Part shown: one piece after another, positions 44,486 to 56,120 of the stretch
Position numbering within the stretch: the stretch's first letter is position 1
Layout: the number at the start of each line of letters is the position of its first letter
DNA from: Epiperipatus broadwayi
Lineage: Eukaryota; Onychophora; Udeonychophora; Euonychophora; Peripatidae
Reading direction: 5' to 3'
Assembly (NCBI GenBank): GCA_028023455.1
Contig: JAQFVV010012416.1
Span: 5,437,594 to 5,501,593, forward strand
Length of the DNA: 64,000 nucleotides
Program-made: the position numbers and the translations under genes
Notes under the pieces: model-generated
Database searches by the model: none
Told to the model about the DNA's origin: nothing
Seen by the model: the letters and a program-made list of their open reading frames with translations, nothing else

Positions 44486-46303
44486 ACTTATTAAAGAGCT
44501 GTCACACTAGAGAGGGAGGCTGATGTATATAAATTTTATCTAGAATATAATCAAACAAGATTATGATTTATCTTCATTAGGTAGCATGTGTTAATAATAA
44601 TCGTAAAAAAGCAATGTTTAACAAACACTTAAAAGAAAGATGAAAGCAATGTTTTTTTCTTTAGAAAAAAGAAAGGCAAAACGTTGAGAGAAAAATAAAA
44701 GACATAATATTTTTTCTTTAAAAGATAAAAAAATATATGATAGTGAAATATTTTGGATAGGGTAAAACATTTTTTTAAGGTAATCTGATAGACAATTTTA
44801 AAATGAAAGCTGCTATATGAGTGTGTGACTACTAGTGAAATTTATAATCTCAAGCACTTATATGTATTCTTCAGACTATCATTGAAAAAAATAATAAAAT
44901 TATTGACAAATTTCCACACAGCTCCCTAAAAATTATGTTAAGGTACAACTTTAATGTGAATAATCTGGAAATAAAAGAAAGGCAATGAATTGTTACATAA
45001 GTTTTGAAGCAGGGGCAAAGCTTTAATAGACCACTTTATTTGTGGCATGATAGATCATAATTTACTGATTATCTGTGACTTTGTTGTGGTTTGTGCATCT
45101 TTTGATGAGCCTACTTCTAATCATATTCTTTTATTAAAAGAATATTTGCTTGTAATTAAAGTGACCAAGTAGCAAACAAAATCTGATTTCTCAAACTTGA
45201 TCCTTATCACAAGTAAGGTCATAGTGAAACTTTATAGAGTTTGCTGTGCTGACTCTTAAATGCAATCTTCTCATAATTTATTTGCAAATTCTAACAGCCA
45301 TACTCGATCATATTCTTAAAGAAATGGCAAATATATAATATAAAGATGTAAAAAAAACAAGCAAAAAATCTTAAGATAAAATGAAACTAATATCCACAAA
45401 ATAATAATCTACTCTTTAGCACTGGTCATCAATGAGGATTGTTGAAAAAGTTTTGTCTTATAGTAAGCTACCAAAGTCTGTTTATTTTTTTATTTACATT
45501 AATTACTATAAATCATATACCACTGATGATAAGGGTGTCAAGAATATAATCTCCATATTTCAGAACAATCACTGCTTCAAAATAGTATTCAAACATTATC
45601 TAAGCAACCCTATTCCTCTTCATGTAACATCATAATAGAGGTCATAAAAACTATGAAACTAAATTAGCCATTTATGGCTTAAACAAAAAACACAGTAACA
45701 ATATGAACTGTGATTAGTTTTGGAGATATGCAGTAAACTAACTAAACAATGTCAACAACTTAGTAAACTTTAAAAAAGAATCCTCAAAAGTTTCTGACAA
45801 TAAAATATAGTATGCACACCCAGTTCATTTGTAGATTGATAAAGATTTTAAACCAAAAGGTAGTCAATCATGCTTGTTAGCTTTTTATATAAGGCACTTG
45901 CAGAATTAGTTACATTTTAAGCATCCAGAATCAAAAAAAATTGATAACCATCTTTCAGTTAGTAAATTTCTTGGGCCATTATTAAACAGAATGATGAAAT
46001 TACAAAGGGTGGAGATCATAGGTGTAATTGAATTAAGAAATCCCAAGGGATAAATTGTTCATTATTTAAATTGATACTTTACATTATGGTAGGTCAAAAA
46101 TGTTGTTAAAAATTATAACAGACCTCTAATTACAAATTAAAAAGTCATTTAAATATAAACTGATTATTATTTGGTATTCTAAAGGCATCATGGATTTTGT
46201 AATGTGTGGATTATCAACTAGAAAGAAGTTGGTGGCCAGATACATTATCATATTTTGGCTTCTATTTGAAAAACAAGGACTGAAATTGAAGCTGCTGTTA
46301 TCA
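44486..46303. other. No recognised gene
   Basis: Short open frames exist (for example 45432-45635), but no domain was identified. The base composition of 45000-46300 hints at decayed coding sequence of an unknown transposon. This is not supported strongly enough to call. Confidence 0.35.
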
Positions 46304-46412
46304 AAACAAGCATTGGTAGCCAAGTAGTCAGCACAGCTGCCTTACAAGCAGTTGTCCCAGGTTTGCGGGTTCACTTCCCAGCTGATGCTTTGACACGAGA
46401 AAAAAAAATCAG
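46304..46412 (+). mobile_element. Short tRNA-derived SINE
   Basis: GCATTGGTAGCCAAGTAGTC (acceptor and D arm), GCTGCCTTACAAGCAGT (anticodon arm with UAC in the loop position), a GGGTTCACTTCCC box B, and GCTGATGC closing the acceptor stem at 46388. TTTGACACGAG and an A run follow. It is colinear with the copies at 6.1, 12.4 and 53.3 kb. The variable region is longer than in a tRNA, and no target duplication was seen. Confidence 0.75.
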
Positions 46413-48114
46413 TGTGGATAATTATATTTTTTTAATTAAAAAACTGACTATGAAATGAATGAAAAAAATTCATTCAATCTCAGATAAGAAGAAAGTCATT
46501 TATGAGGATTTGATACTTAACATGTCCAGTGATATAATTTTACTGTTCACTACTTATGATTATTTATGATTACTAAATATTTGATATGTTTTATTTAATT
46601 AATTAAATTTAACTTTCAAATATTTAAACAAATTATTTAAGTGGAATCTATGATCAATTTAGCAATTATAAGAAATGAAGTCTGAAATTTAACCACCGAA
46701 TCAATACGTAAGTACAATTTACAGAATTAAATTCTAATATGAAAATATTTAACGATCGAATTTTCCTTAAAAATATAATTTATTAATAAGCTACAAAATG
46801 ACTAAAATTTTACTGCCAGACTAATAAGATCTAGGCACTCTTCATTTTACAAATACTTTCTTTATTATAAAACTAAGTTTTTATATAATGTAACGCTAGC
46901 GAGAGATATTTGTTATAAAACCAACATATGTCTGCATTACATGTTTCATAATTTTAAAAAAATATATGATTAAAGTTATTTAAAGAAATAATTTGTTAAA
47001 CAGATTTTAAAATGCAAATTTGTAAAATAAAAAGATTGTGTTATATTGTTTTTTAAAAACAGAATAAAACTATTGAGATTAGGTGGGGAAAAATCTAAAA
47101 TAGAAACATTTAAAACTCTCTCCTTTTTAAAAATAAGTAAATATGGAAAGTTAGAATAAAATTTGTTTGTAAAAGAAAACTTTTGAAAATGCAATTAGCT
47201 TAAAAGATTACTGATTGAATTATTAAGAGAAAAATATGTAAACTATCTCATAAAGTAATAGTAGATTAATCTAATAAAAGATTAGATAATGAAAATGTAA
47301 AAATCAATTAGATTAACAAAATTAAAAATTAAGTAATTAAAAATAGGTTTAAGTTATGATCAAAATTAAAAATAATGATAAGGAATTAAAACAATGAGAG
47401 AATGGACATAAAAATTGCAACTGGCTATTGTTATTTATTCTGCTCTTGAGTCTGTGAATCATTCCGATCTTCATTTTGTGATTAATTCATCATGTTATTT
47501 ATCGCTCCAGAGATTCAGAAATTTAAGGACAAATAGAACCATTTACCACTGCTTTGAAAAATATTATTGCAGAAACTACAGAACTAGCAATATGCAGTAC
47601 TAGATCATTTTAGAAGTGTTCGACAAGCTTCAGGCCCCAAAGACCTCTACAAATCAACCTGAAACAAATGCCTAGATTGTAAATAGATGCTGCCACAAAT
47701 TCTCTCTCTCTACCATTGTCAAATTGCAGAATGGAAGATAAACCCTGAAACCATCGATGGAGACCAAAAAGCCAACTGGTTGGAAAGTAACACTGATGCA
47801 AGCCAAAACCAAATGAACTGTGGCATCTCAATCTCACAAAAGCCTAGGTAAATATATTTTCCATATCAATGGTTTATAGACAGTTTATTTTTAAATAAAA
47901 TAAACTTTAACAAAGGACTAATGATAAAATGTAGTCTAATTAATCATTTATATTTATTTTTGTATGTAAACTTCCATACTATAATATTATATTAGTTATG
48001 TGTGTGCTTGGATAAATATTAAGGTTTGCTTAAATATTATTTGGTCCATTCTCTCTCTTGTCACTGAGTCTTCATTAATTTCAAGTTAAAAATGTTATAT
48101 GTTTTAAGTTAAAT
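46413..48114. other. No recognised gene
   Basis: Mostly AT-rich. 47600-47850 is less AT-rich and ends CCTAG/GTAAAT, like a 5' splice site, but all three plus frames contain stops, so no exon is called. A 75-codon minus frame there has no recognisable domain. Confidence 0.35.
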
Positions 48115-48395
48115 GTGCTGGACCCTGATACAGAGTATGAGCTAGCTTGGGATATGTCAAGTGCTGGATTGTGTGCCTGTCTTCCGAAACATGCCGATTA
48201 TATGACATATAGTTGACTGGCACCTGAGTTTGATTCTCAAAACAAATAAAATTGCTTTGGATGGCAGAGGTTGGACCACAGTCAGGAATGTGGTTGTGTT
48301 ATGCTCTGTATAGCCCGATATGACCGTGGGTATCATTGATCGCTATGCTATCAATAGTATTCTCCCCTCTTCTTGAAGGGTGGTCCGTTCCCGTA
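48115..48395 (+). repeat. Unclassified tRNA-like repeat
   Basis: A GC-richer island with GTATGAGCTAGCTTGGGATA (box-A-like) and CACCTGAGTTTGATTCTCA (box-B-like), followed by a long unique tail. It could be a tRNA-derived SINE with a body. No target duplication or second copy was found. Confidence 0.35.
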
Positions 48396-49530
48396 GTATT
48401 AAACATATAAAATAATGATTACCAAGAAGTTATGTATTGAGCTTAATGATATGCGTACTAAAGTTTAGTTATTAAACTTAATTAAAAGCAAGATATTAAA
48501 ACTATTAAAGCCAAAAGATATTAAAAGATATATGTAAAAAGTTATTTAACCCTAGTTAATATGGTAATTTCTTGGGACCCGGTTCAATAAAATTAACTTT
48601 ATTAATTACAAATATTAGCATATATATAGTGAGGAAAAAAGAGCATGACAAGGACATTTTAAAGCAGTTATGTTTATATATAATTGCAGTATCCATGTAG
48701 ATATTTAAAAAAAAAGAAAAACTGTTAAAGCAATAGCTTATTTATAATATATAATTAATGAAAGAGTAACCGCACTGACATTTAATTGAAGAAAAAAAAT
48801 CTTATTTTAATAGTACAAATCCCATAAAATTTAATGCTAAAAATTCATAAGTTGTCTTAAATTTTAAAGACGATTTTATTAACTTAAAAAAAAAAAAGTG
48901 TTGAGAGATATCAATCCTTCATTTAATGACATTTAATATTCTAAAGCGAACAATTTGCATCTCATATATAAAACTATCTGTATTACAAATCTACTTATGT
49001 GTACGCGGTGAAAGATATCATTAACGATATTTAATATTCTACAACGAAGAATTTGCATCTCATATCTAATTCCATCTGTATTACAAATCTATTAAAGCAT
49101 GCGCAAACGATTGTGATTTCACTTTTTAATAATAGCGATTTTAATTTGAAGATATTTAAATGCACACACGCACATATAAAAAATTTTAAATGGTATTTTT
49201 TTTCTTTCGACAGAACATTAAATTTAGTAACCATTTATTATTCAACTGACAGAGTAAAGAGAAAACAAGCAACTTTTGATAGTTTATTAATAGCAAATAA
49301 ATTCTGAATTCGAATTAATATGTTTTAAAGCGATCATTTAAAATACCAAGATGCATGTTAACAATTAAGTCATTGTAGAAATTTATGAAAACAATCTTCA
49401 CAACTTTATGAAATAAAATGAAGGGAGTCTCACGAAATAAAACTTTTTAAGGCACAAGATTATAAAATAAAATAAAAACGTCAAATGATTTTAAAATATG
49501 ATAATCATTTTCTAAAAACGTGAGAGGAGT
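48396..49530. other. No recognised feature
   Basis: AT-rich. CTCATATNTAA...ATCTGTATTACAAATCTA is duplicated at about 48960 and 49058 (spacing about 98), together with an upstream ATATTCTA-A-CGAA-AATTTGCAT word. Confidence 0.45.
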
Positions 49531-49700
49531 GACAATTCGCCATAGATAAATACTCTTCATGTAATAAAGATATATACATATATATGAGAGCTGGTGATCT
49601 GGGCCAACTGATGAGTGCTGGTTCAGCATGAAATGCATCTTAGGGATCATGAAGAATTTAAAAAAAAAAAAAAGAGGCAGTATGGAGATTATTAAAATAA
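49531..49700 (+). repeat. HHR repeat, 49.5-kb pair, copy 1
   Basis: GATAAATACTCTTCATGTAA, a TATATA linker, the hammerhead, then an A run and AGTATGGAGATTATTAAAAT. The same order recurs about 375 bp to the right. Outside the ribozyme the sequence is not that of families A-C, so this is a fourth context for the motif. Confidence 0.7.
49590..49650 (+). ncRNA. Hammerhead-ribozyme motif (intact core)
   Basis: TGATC-TGGG-CCAA, CTGATGA (49608-49614), GTGCT-GGTTC-AGCAT (stem II with five pairs including a terminal G.T), GAAA (49630-49633), TGCATC (stem III of A-U, U-A and G-C without loop; cleavage after C49639), TTAGG-GATCA. Outer stem I is TGATC/GATCA. All core positions match the consensus. Inner stem I has one mismatch. 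Confidence 0.72.
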
Positions 49701-49911
49701 TCGATAATACGCATAGAATGAAGGTGAAAGGTCATGCATGTGTTTGTGTAAAAAATCAGATATAACAATCTTTAACTTGGATTAAAGTTTATATCTGTAC
49801 TAGAGCAAAATTCTAATTTAATAAATGATTAATGATAAACGTAGTTAAGTTTATCAAAAATGTACGAAGTCGAGATTGTGAGTGGAGCCAAGTTTGGCGT
49901 TTGTAAATAAA

Positions 49912-50100
49912 GATGTGACACTTCGCCGTAGATAAATACTCTTCATGTAATAAAGATATATATGAGAGCTGGTGATCTGGAACAACTGATGAGTACTGGT
50001 TCAGTATGAAATGCATCTTGGGGGTCATTTGTCTTTTATTGTATCTTTATTTATATGAAGAATAAAAAAAAAAAAAAAGGAAGTATGGAGATTATTAAAA
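49912..50100 (+). repeat. HHR repeat, 49.5-kb pair, copy 2
   Basis: A direct copy of 49531-49700 with the same flanks, including GATAAATACTCTTCATGTAA before and AGTATGGAGATTATTAAAAT after the A run. An extra 50 bases separate ribozyme and A run here. The 210 bp between the copies is not obviously duplicated. Confidence 0.7.
49970..50030 (+). ncRNA. Hammerhead-ribozyme motif (intact core, co-varied stem II)
   Basis: GGTGATCTGGAACAA, CTGATGA (49986-49992), GTACT-GGTTC-AGTAT, GAAA (50008-50011), TGCATC (cleavage after C50017), TTGGGGGTC. Stem II differs from copy 1 at both members of one pair (G-C to A-T), so pairing is kept. Inner stem I has one mismatch (ACAA/TTGG) and the outer stem is GATC/GGTC with a wobble. 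Confidence 0.72.
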
Positions 50101-50764
50101 TAGAAAATATTTATAAATTTTAATTTTATTATACAGTAGTATTTTCATTGGTAGTAGCAATAATTATCATACTATATAATATTAATTATAGTACTTTCAT
50201 TTATAGTGGCAATAGTTATCATACTTATATAATATTAATTATTTATATTTTAAATAATATCAGCTAAATAATTTTTTTTTTTAAAATCCTTTGCCCTGCA
50301 TGGTTTAATGGACAACTTTGCAGCTAAAGGCCAACTGATCGTCCCCTGTTTTCTAGTATTTGAACTTCCTAAGAACAGCTGAACAATATAGCCATTCGAC
50401 TGTATAACTAAATATCACAACAAACTAGCACTTGGGTGATTCTGGCTTACAGAAATAATAATGGAGTTTGCATATCTATTGCATTCATATCAATAATATT
50501 CACAATATTATATGAATTTATCATCATGATAATGAATTTAATAATAGCATTGTTTTTATTCTAATACCATCAATTGTAACTTTGAATAATTAATAATCAC
50601 ATGACAATGCAGTTCAATCTCCACTCTTAAGATTATGTCTGTTTTTTAACAAGAATATGAGATTCAAATCGCGAAAGATCGGTTATTTGCTGATTATTCA
50701 AATACAGCAGAAAAATGATAAATCCTCCCAAAAACATTTCTACAAAATCAGAAAAAACAATTTT
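50101..50764. other. No recognised feature
   Basis: AT-rich. AGTA-TTTTCATT...TATCATACTATATAATATTAATTA is duplicated near 50140 and 50195. A weakly tRNA-like TGGTTTAATGGACAACTTTG lies near 50301. Confidence 0.35.
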
Positions 50765-51010
50765 TTCCACACAATAGTGCCACCTAGGTGTAAGCTCTAG
50801 TAATCAATAGATGCTAGAAAATTGTGCATTTCAATCCCCTATCCAGTTCCATTCAATATCTCCAAGCTAGCTTCTATCTTATGACTTTCATCTATTGATT
50901 ACTAGATCTTATACTAGGTGGCAATATTGTGTGGAAAATATTTGCTACTGTTTTGACAGCTTGTGTAAGCATAAAGAAAAGTGATCAGCTGTTGTTTAAT
51001 GGTTTAAAAT
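50765..51010. repeat. HHR repeat family A: fold-back hinged at the ribozyme
   Basis: The left half (minus orientation) carries AATAGTGCCACCTAGG, TAATCAATAGATGC and the stem III/stem II part of the ribozyme (minus: GATGAAAGTCATAAGATAGAA then GCTAGCTTGG). At about 50891 it turns back into the plus-orientation sequence TCTATTGATTACTAG ... GGCAATATTGTGTGG and GCTTGTGTAAGCATAAAG. The hinge cuts the CTGATGA core, so no complete ribozyme remains. Confidence 0.65.
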
Positions 51011-53274
51011 GAGAAATATATATATATAACATTTATAAAGGTGCACTTAATAACATGCCAAGAATTTTTTTAAATCAGTGATTGTTTTGTTGAGTTAGTT
51101 ATTTATTAAACTGAGCATAAACTGCGACCAGATATTTTTTTCAGCAAATAAATACATTTTTAAATATACATCTCATCTCATGATGAGATGGTTTAACTTT
51201 ATGGTGATGCACAGTTTTAAACTGCAACAAATTTATAGAAAGAGTTTTTGGCACTTGTTCGTAACATAGATGATCACGCCATGCCTTTATCAATACAAAA
51301 TAATATATTGGCATTGAGTCAGGTACTTTTTAAGGCACCAATGAACCTAAATTTAAATTATTAAACTTTGTTTTCACTAATTGGCCAAATAAAAAACTTT
51401 AAGATCTTCTCTAGTTCTTTAGGGCACATATAAGCCACTTCTCCATTAAAAGTAGGTAAAACATATGGGTATTAGAATAGTTATCCTATTGGAAGATCTT
51501 AATAAACTTCTAAATCTATTGCACAATGATTGCTCACAAATTGTCAGAATGAAAATATTAGCTTCCATATATGGAGATCCAAGTATAGTTTCTGATATTG
51601 AATTACTTTAGAGTTAGACATCATTGACCATTAGTCCAAATCTGATGTTCCTTTACCTAAAATTTCATACTGATATACTACTTCTTGACATAATAAACAT
51701 TTTCCAACTAGTCATAAAAACTTTTGGTAAAAAATTCAGTCTGATTGGTATTTCTTTTCTTCTTACCATAACATTAACCTGTTAAAAACAAAAAATATCC
51801 AAATGGTGGCCCAATTTTTTTACTCTAAAAGTAATATAATGCATAAAAGTCAAAAATGATTATCCAAAAGCATTATAGATAGATAGAATATCCATATGGT
51901 TATAACATTATTAGCCCTGCATATAACTCCTGATAGAAACATGAGTAACATACAAGCTAAAATATATGTAAACTATAATTGAAAACAATTTTGAAATTGA
52001 AAAAGCAACATCTCATACCAATCTGGTGAACACTTCCCATGAAGTTTGATGCCACATATATATGGTGACAACAAATCAAAAAACAATGGGAAGATGTGTT
52101 TATTATGCTAATCAGTTGAAAAACATCTAAACCATGGTACCTAATGTGGAGCACACACCACATATGAGGGAATTTGATTTTTAAGGGGGACAATTTGAGA
52201 ATGAGTTATTAACAGTGATTTTTTTTTTTTAATATATATTGAGTTAATGAATTTGAAAGCCTGATAATTGTTTATGTCTTATCATTCATAAATTAAGCTA
52301 AGAATGTTTTTTATTAATTTCCCTTTTTCCGCACCATCATCTCAGTGTCTTTTTTGTTTAAATAATCTTTACTCCTTACTTCACAAATGTTACTCTGAGC
52401 AAGATAAGCAGCTTGAACCCTCATTGCACTTCAACTGTCCTTTTTGTTAATGATTTTTGTTTTCTTCACATGAATAGGAGAGTTCACTTTTTGATTAATA
52501 AAAATTATATGTAATGGACGGGGAAGGCATCAGAATTTTAGAGATGCATAGGTGAGGTGTGGCCAAAATTGGGAGGCACTGATCTAATAGATATTAGAGA
52601 TGAACCCCGCTTATCAAACAGCAATGAAGAAATCTGTCAAGATTTCAGTGTTAAAACATTTCTAGAAAATATCCAAAAATCAGGACAATATTATAATAAC
52701 TTGATAACTATATATATATTTTCGTGACTAGCAATGTGATTAGACACATTTTTATCTTCTGTTCGAGAAAGTTATCCTAAAGCTCTAAAGGGTTATTTAT
52801 GTTTGGTTTGTTTATATCTAATATTTATTTTTATTAACAATACTATTTATATTAAATATTTTAATTAATTCAATCAGTGTCCTTATCAGTACAACATTTT
52901 AGTTTTTAAAAAAAATCAGTTTAGATATAGTAATTAGTTTTTAATAAAGGTCTTAAGTTTACATTTAAAGTGTTTATAAATTGTATATGTTGTATTTATT
53001 ATTAGCTTTAAAAAAAAAGAACATATACATTGCATTATTTTCTCTTTTTTCTTAATTTAGTGCATATTTTTTATAAATTTTCACAAAATATGTTTCAAAC
53101 ACATGTTGCTTGTTTTCGCTAACCTTGTTATTTTTTATTACTATTTATTTTTAACTATTGAATATGTTTTTTTTTTTTTTACGTTTAATTTTTACATTTA
53201 ATTTTAAAAGCAGTAAAAATCATTTTGTTTTTAAAAATGTATATTCTGTATTAAGTTACGTGTTTTTTTCCCCC
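51011..53274. other. No recognised gene
   Basis: AT-rich. 51780-52200 contains scattered peptide-like stretches, but none sufficient to name a transposon. Several T runs near 53170 precede the next SINE. Confidence 0.35.
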
Positions 53275-53358
53275 ATGTGTCAAAGCATCGGTCGGAAGCG
53301 AACCCGGGAAAACTGCTTGTAAGGCAGCTGTGCTAACGACTCGGCCACCAACGCTTGT
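53275..53358 (-). mobile_element. Short tRNA-derived SINE, tRNA-Val-like head
   Basis: The minus strand 53354-53285 is 70 bases and folds close to a cloverleaf. GCGTTGG pairs with CCGATGC (acceptor, two G.U). The D arm is GCCGAGTCGTTAGC, the anticodon arm is GCTGC-CTTACAA-GCAGT (anticodon position UAC), and box B is GGGTTCGCTTCC. TTTGACACATG and a C/A-rich run follow, as in the other copies. It is the most tRNA-like member and may be close to the source, but no flanking duplication was seen. Confidence 0.7.
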
Positions 53359-53417
53359 TATAGTAAAATCTGAAATTATATATAGTACATTATTTCTAAA
53401 TAAAATTTAACAATTGT

Positions 53418-53444
53418 CAATAATAATAATAATAATAATAATAG
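53418..53444. repeat. (TAA)n microsatellite
   Basis: About eight TAA units followed by TAGTATAG. (TAA)n tracts elsewhere flank the full-length LINE, and a fragment of a related LINE begins about 100 bases to the right. Confidence 0.8.
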
Positions 53445-53534
53445 TATAGCAAATAATAGCCAATCTTTCTTGTTATGTAGTAACAAATACATTATAAGTT
53501 TAAAATATTGGCACTTGGAATCCCAATATCTGGA

Positions 53535-53880
53535 TTTCTTAATTAAAATAAATGTCAAAGTCCTTCCTACTAATTATTTCTTTTCTACGAGTGACACTTC
53601 ACAAATATAGATCCATTATATTACCTCTGTCATAGAAATGAAGAAACATTAGAATACTTTCTTATGAATGGTTCCTCACTTCTTCCTTGTCATATTCTTA
53701 TGACTAACATAACTCATTCAAACTCACTAACAATCAGCAACCTCATAAAAAATATACAAAGTGGTCTTTTTCCTAATATAATAATTACTATATTCATTCT
53801 TTTAACACTCTGGTTTGTAAAATACAATTTCAGCTTTAATTTCACATCTCACAATTCTAAATCACTCTTTCTAATAAAAT
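53535..53880 (+). pseudogene. LINE ORF2 C-terminal fragment related to the 55.7-kb element
   Basis: In broken frames: KVLPTNYFFSTSD then YRSI/IDPLYYLCHRNEETLEYFLM, and further on ILLTLWFVKYNFSFNF. These are colinear with KVNLKALPTSHFIRYRRF, INPLCMLCHRDEETQNHFIH and YAFWCTRCTFTLGN in the complete element at 60.4-60.7 kb. Same family or a close relative, 5' truncated and decayed. The zinc-knuckle is partly lost. Confidence 0.6.
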
Positions 53881-53884
53881 TAAG

Positions 53885-53950
53885 TAACATTAAGACCAGG
53901 GATCAAACCCATGCACCAGCATCACAGCTACATAGAACCTTGATCTCATT
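53885..53950 (-). repeat. tRNA-like dispersed sequence
   Basis: The minus strand contains GTGCATGGGTTTGATCCCTG, a perfect-looking T arm/box B, and ATGAGATCAAGGTTCTATGT upstream as a weak box A analogue. Likely the head of an old SINE. Confidence 0.4.
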
Positions 53951-55638
53951 AACAACAATCCAGTGACTTGGATATTAAATACACTAATTAATATGCATTA
54001 GATATATATTGATTATTGCTCAATTATATGAACATCTATCTTATTGCTTTTCTACTTGAAATTTCTTTTGCTTCAATAAGACTTGGAAATAATCTCCGAT
54101 GGATATAGTAAACCTAATAAAGTTAATTTAAAACTACAATTAAATAATGTATTTTCATTATATTTTCTGATTTTGATTTACATCTAAATATAACCCTAAA
54201 TAACTTGTTTTTTATTACAATATTTTTTTTATCTTTACATAAAAATAATAAACTAAGTTTGGATTTATTTATTTGTGTTAAGAATCGTAAATAAAATATT
54301 AATGTCAAATCTCATGACATTCTCAGTTTAGTGACATCTACAATAAGCTTGAATGTTAACAGGCATCAGATGGTATAGTGCTATAATATCATGTTCTTGG
54401 ACTTCTTTCTGCTCTTACTTTCATCTATGAAGACATCATTCAAAGCTGGGATTAATACCTTTATGTAACTACCCATAACTTTTTACTCCTGTATACTATT
54501 CAAGTTCATTACATGAAATAATATCCTTGTACATACATCCTCTATTAAATAATTCTTTTTTATTGTTACTGATGGGATTCATTAGCATAATATTGTTATT
54601 GATAATTTCAATATTGCTTGTTGTTTTAAAAAAATTTTTTTTAAAAAAAAGTATTAATATAATTTTTATTATTTCAAAACCTTGATATATAGTAAACTTT
54701 TTTTAAAAAATTTAATACACTCTACCAATTTTTTGTTTCTTTAATTTATTGAAATTACAAGTTTTCTTAATGTGGGTGCATAAATAAACCTCACATCTTT
54801 ATTTTGTAATGAATGCAATACAATGTCGTTTTTTTTTATTGGATTGAAATAAACCAATAAATTATCACTTGACTTCATCACATGATTTATAGTATTCATA
54901 AAGACCTTAAATCTGTAAGAAAATCTAAGCAATAAATTGATTTAAAGTATCCAGTTTTAAAAACAGCATTGGACTTTTATTACCCAAGTAAATTTCATAA
55001 AAGTTGTGATGGTTAGAGAAAGCAAATAAAAATCTAATTTCAGAAAAGAATGATGTCTAAGAGTATGAAGTTATTGGCATAGGAAAATAGGATGGGAAAT
55101 AGAATCATAGAACAGTGAACAAGCCAAAGAGAATAAGTTTGTAGTCAGAGATGAAAAAGGGATTGGATGTTGGAGAGCTTTATGAGGCAGAAGTGGAACA
55201 ACAGTGGAGAAAGCAGTGAAAGAGGTATAAAAATTTTGTATTCGGTAGACATAATAATGTGGACCTTGTTTTGAATATAAGGAACAAAAAAAATTATAAA
55301 GTGTTCCAATAAATGATAGGTTAATGATGATAAGATCGAACACCAACCAATAATTGAATGGTTTGTCAATGAGAAGGTCATATGACATTAGAATATTAGA
55401 AGTGACATAAGCTGAATTGTGATCCATGGCTTCTTGAATCTGCTTTTATACAACATGATTAATCTATGCAGAGCAGTTAATTGTGATGATAATATTGTAG
55501 AACAAAATGTATAAGGAAATAAAAAAATAAGTCACTAAAAAGAAATTAAAAGATTGCTGTATAATAATAAGAAGGAATTGAAATGGTGCGATAGGCCTAA
55601 GAGAATATTTTTGAATCATTAAACAGTCTGGATTGGAC
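53951..55638. other. No recognised gene
   Basis: AT-rich. A 118-codon minus frame (55071-55427) and a nested frame (55145-55381) are open in an unusually GA-rich plus strand, which by itself favours open minus frames. No domain was recognised. Confidence 0.35.

Positions 55639-55695
<57 letters not shown>
55639..55695. repeat. (ATA)n microsatellite at the LINE 5' junction
   Basis: Nineteen ATA units end where the LINE 5' UTR begins (AGCGCCACC at 55697). The LINE 3' end runs into the same repeat type at 61201-61224, so the element sits inside one (TAA)n tract or starts from the tail of an earlier copy. Confidence 0.85.
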
Positions 55696-56120
55696 GAGCG
55701 CCACCTGGATACAAACCTAGTAGCAGGTAAGCAAAGAACCTCTTAGCTTTTTGTTAATAAAAGGCAATTTATTTGCTAATAACTAATAAAAATGTCCAGT
55801 AAAACAATTTAAAACACTCAAATATTTATTTTGATTGAAAAAGAGTAAAAAAGGACAGAGAAATCCAGAGTTTTTTTATCGAAAATCCGTACCTAATGCT
55901 AATAGACAAACGCATAGTTAAAAGCTAGCGGATCTAATAACTAATGCCAAAATCTCAGGCAAATTTAATTTTTTAATAAGAGTAGATAAAATATCAAATC
56001 TACAAAACTCAACAATTTTGCGGATAACTGAATTGTATTGGTTATATATATTAGAATGTGTTTGTTTTTAAAAAAAAAGAAATTTAAACATACCTTTGAA
56101 AAATAATTGGAAAACTTAAA

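Noticed and set aside
47573-47846. Internal exon with AG/GT-like boundaries
   Set aside because: All three plus-strand frames contain stop codons between the candidate sites.
51950-52200. piggyBac-like C-terminus on the plus strand (a GEHFP...KMCLLC-like stretch)
   Set aside because: Only a few residues match, across several stops, and no DDE-domain motif was found upstream. Too weak to call.
53285-53354. Functional tRNA-Val gene on the minus strand
   Set aside because: The fold is good, but the sequence is one of four dispersed copies with the same extra 3' segment and A-rich tail, two of which show target duplications. A SINE head explains it better.
55071-55427. 118-codon minus-strand open frame as a gene
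   Set aside because: The plus strand is GA-rich here, which opens minus frames by composition. A second minus frame overlaps it, and no domain or repeat copy supports it.
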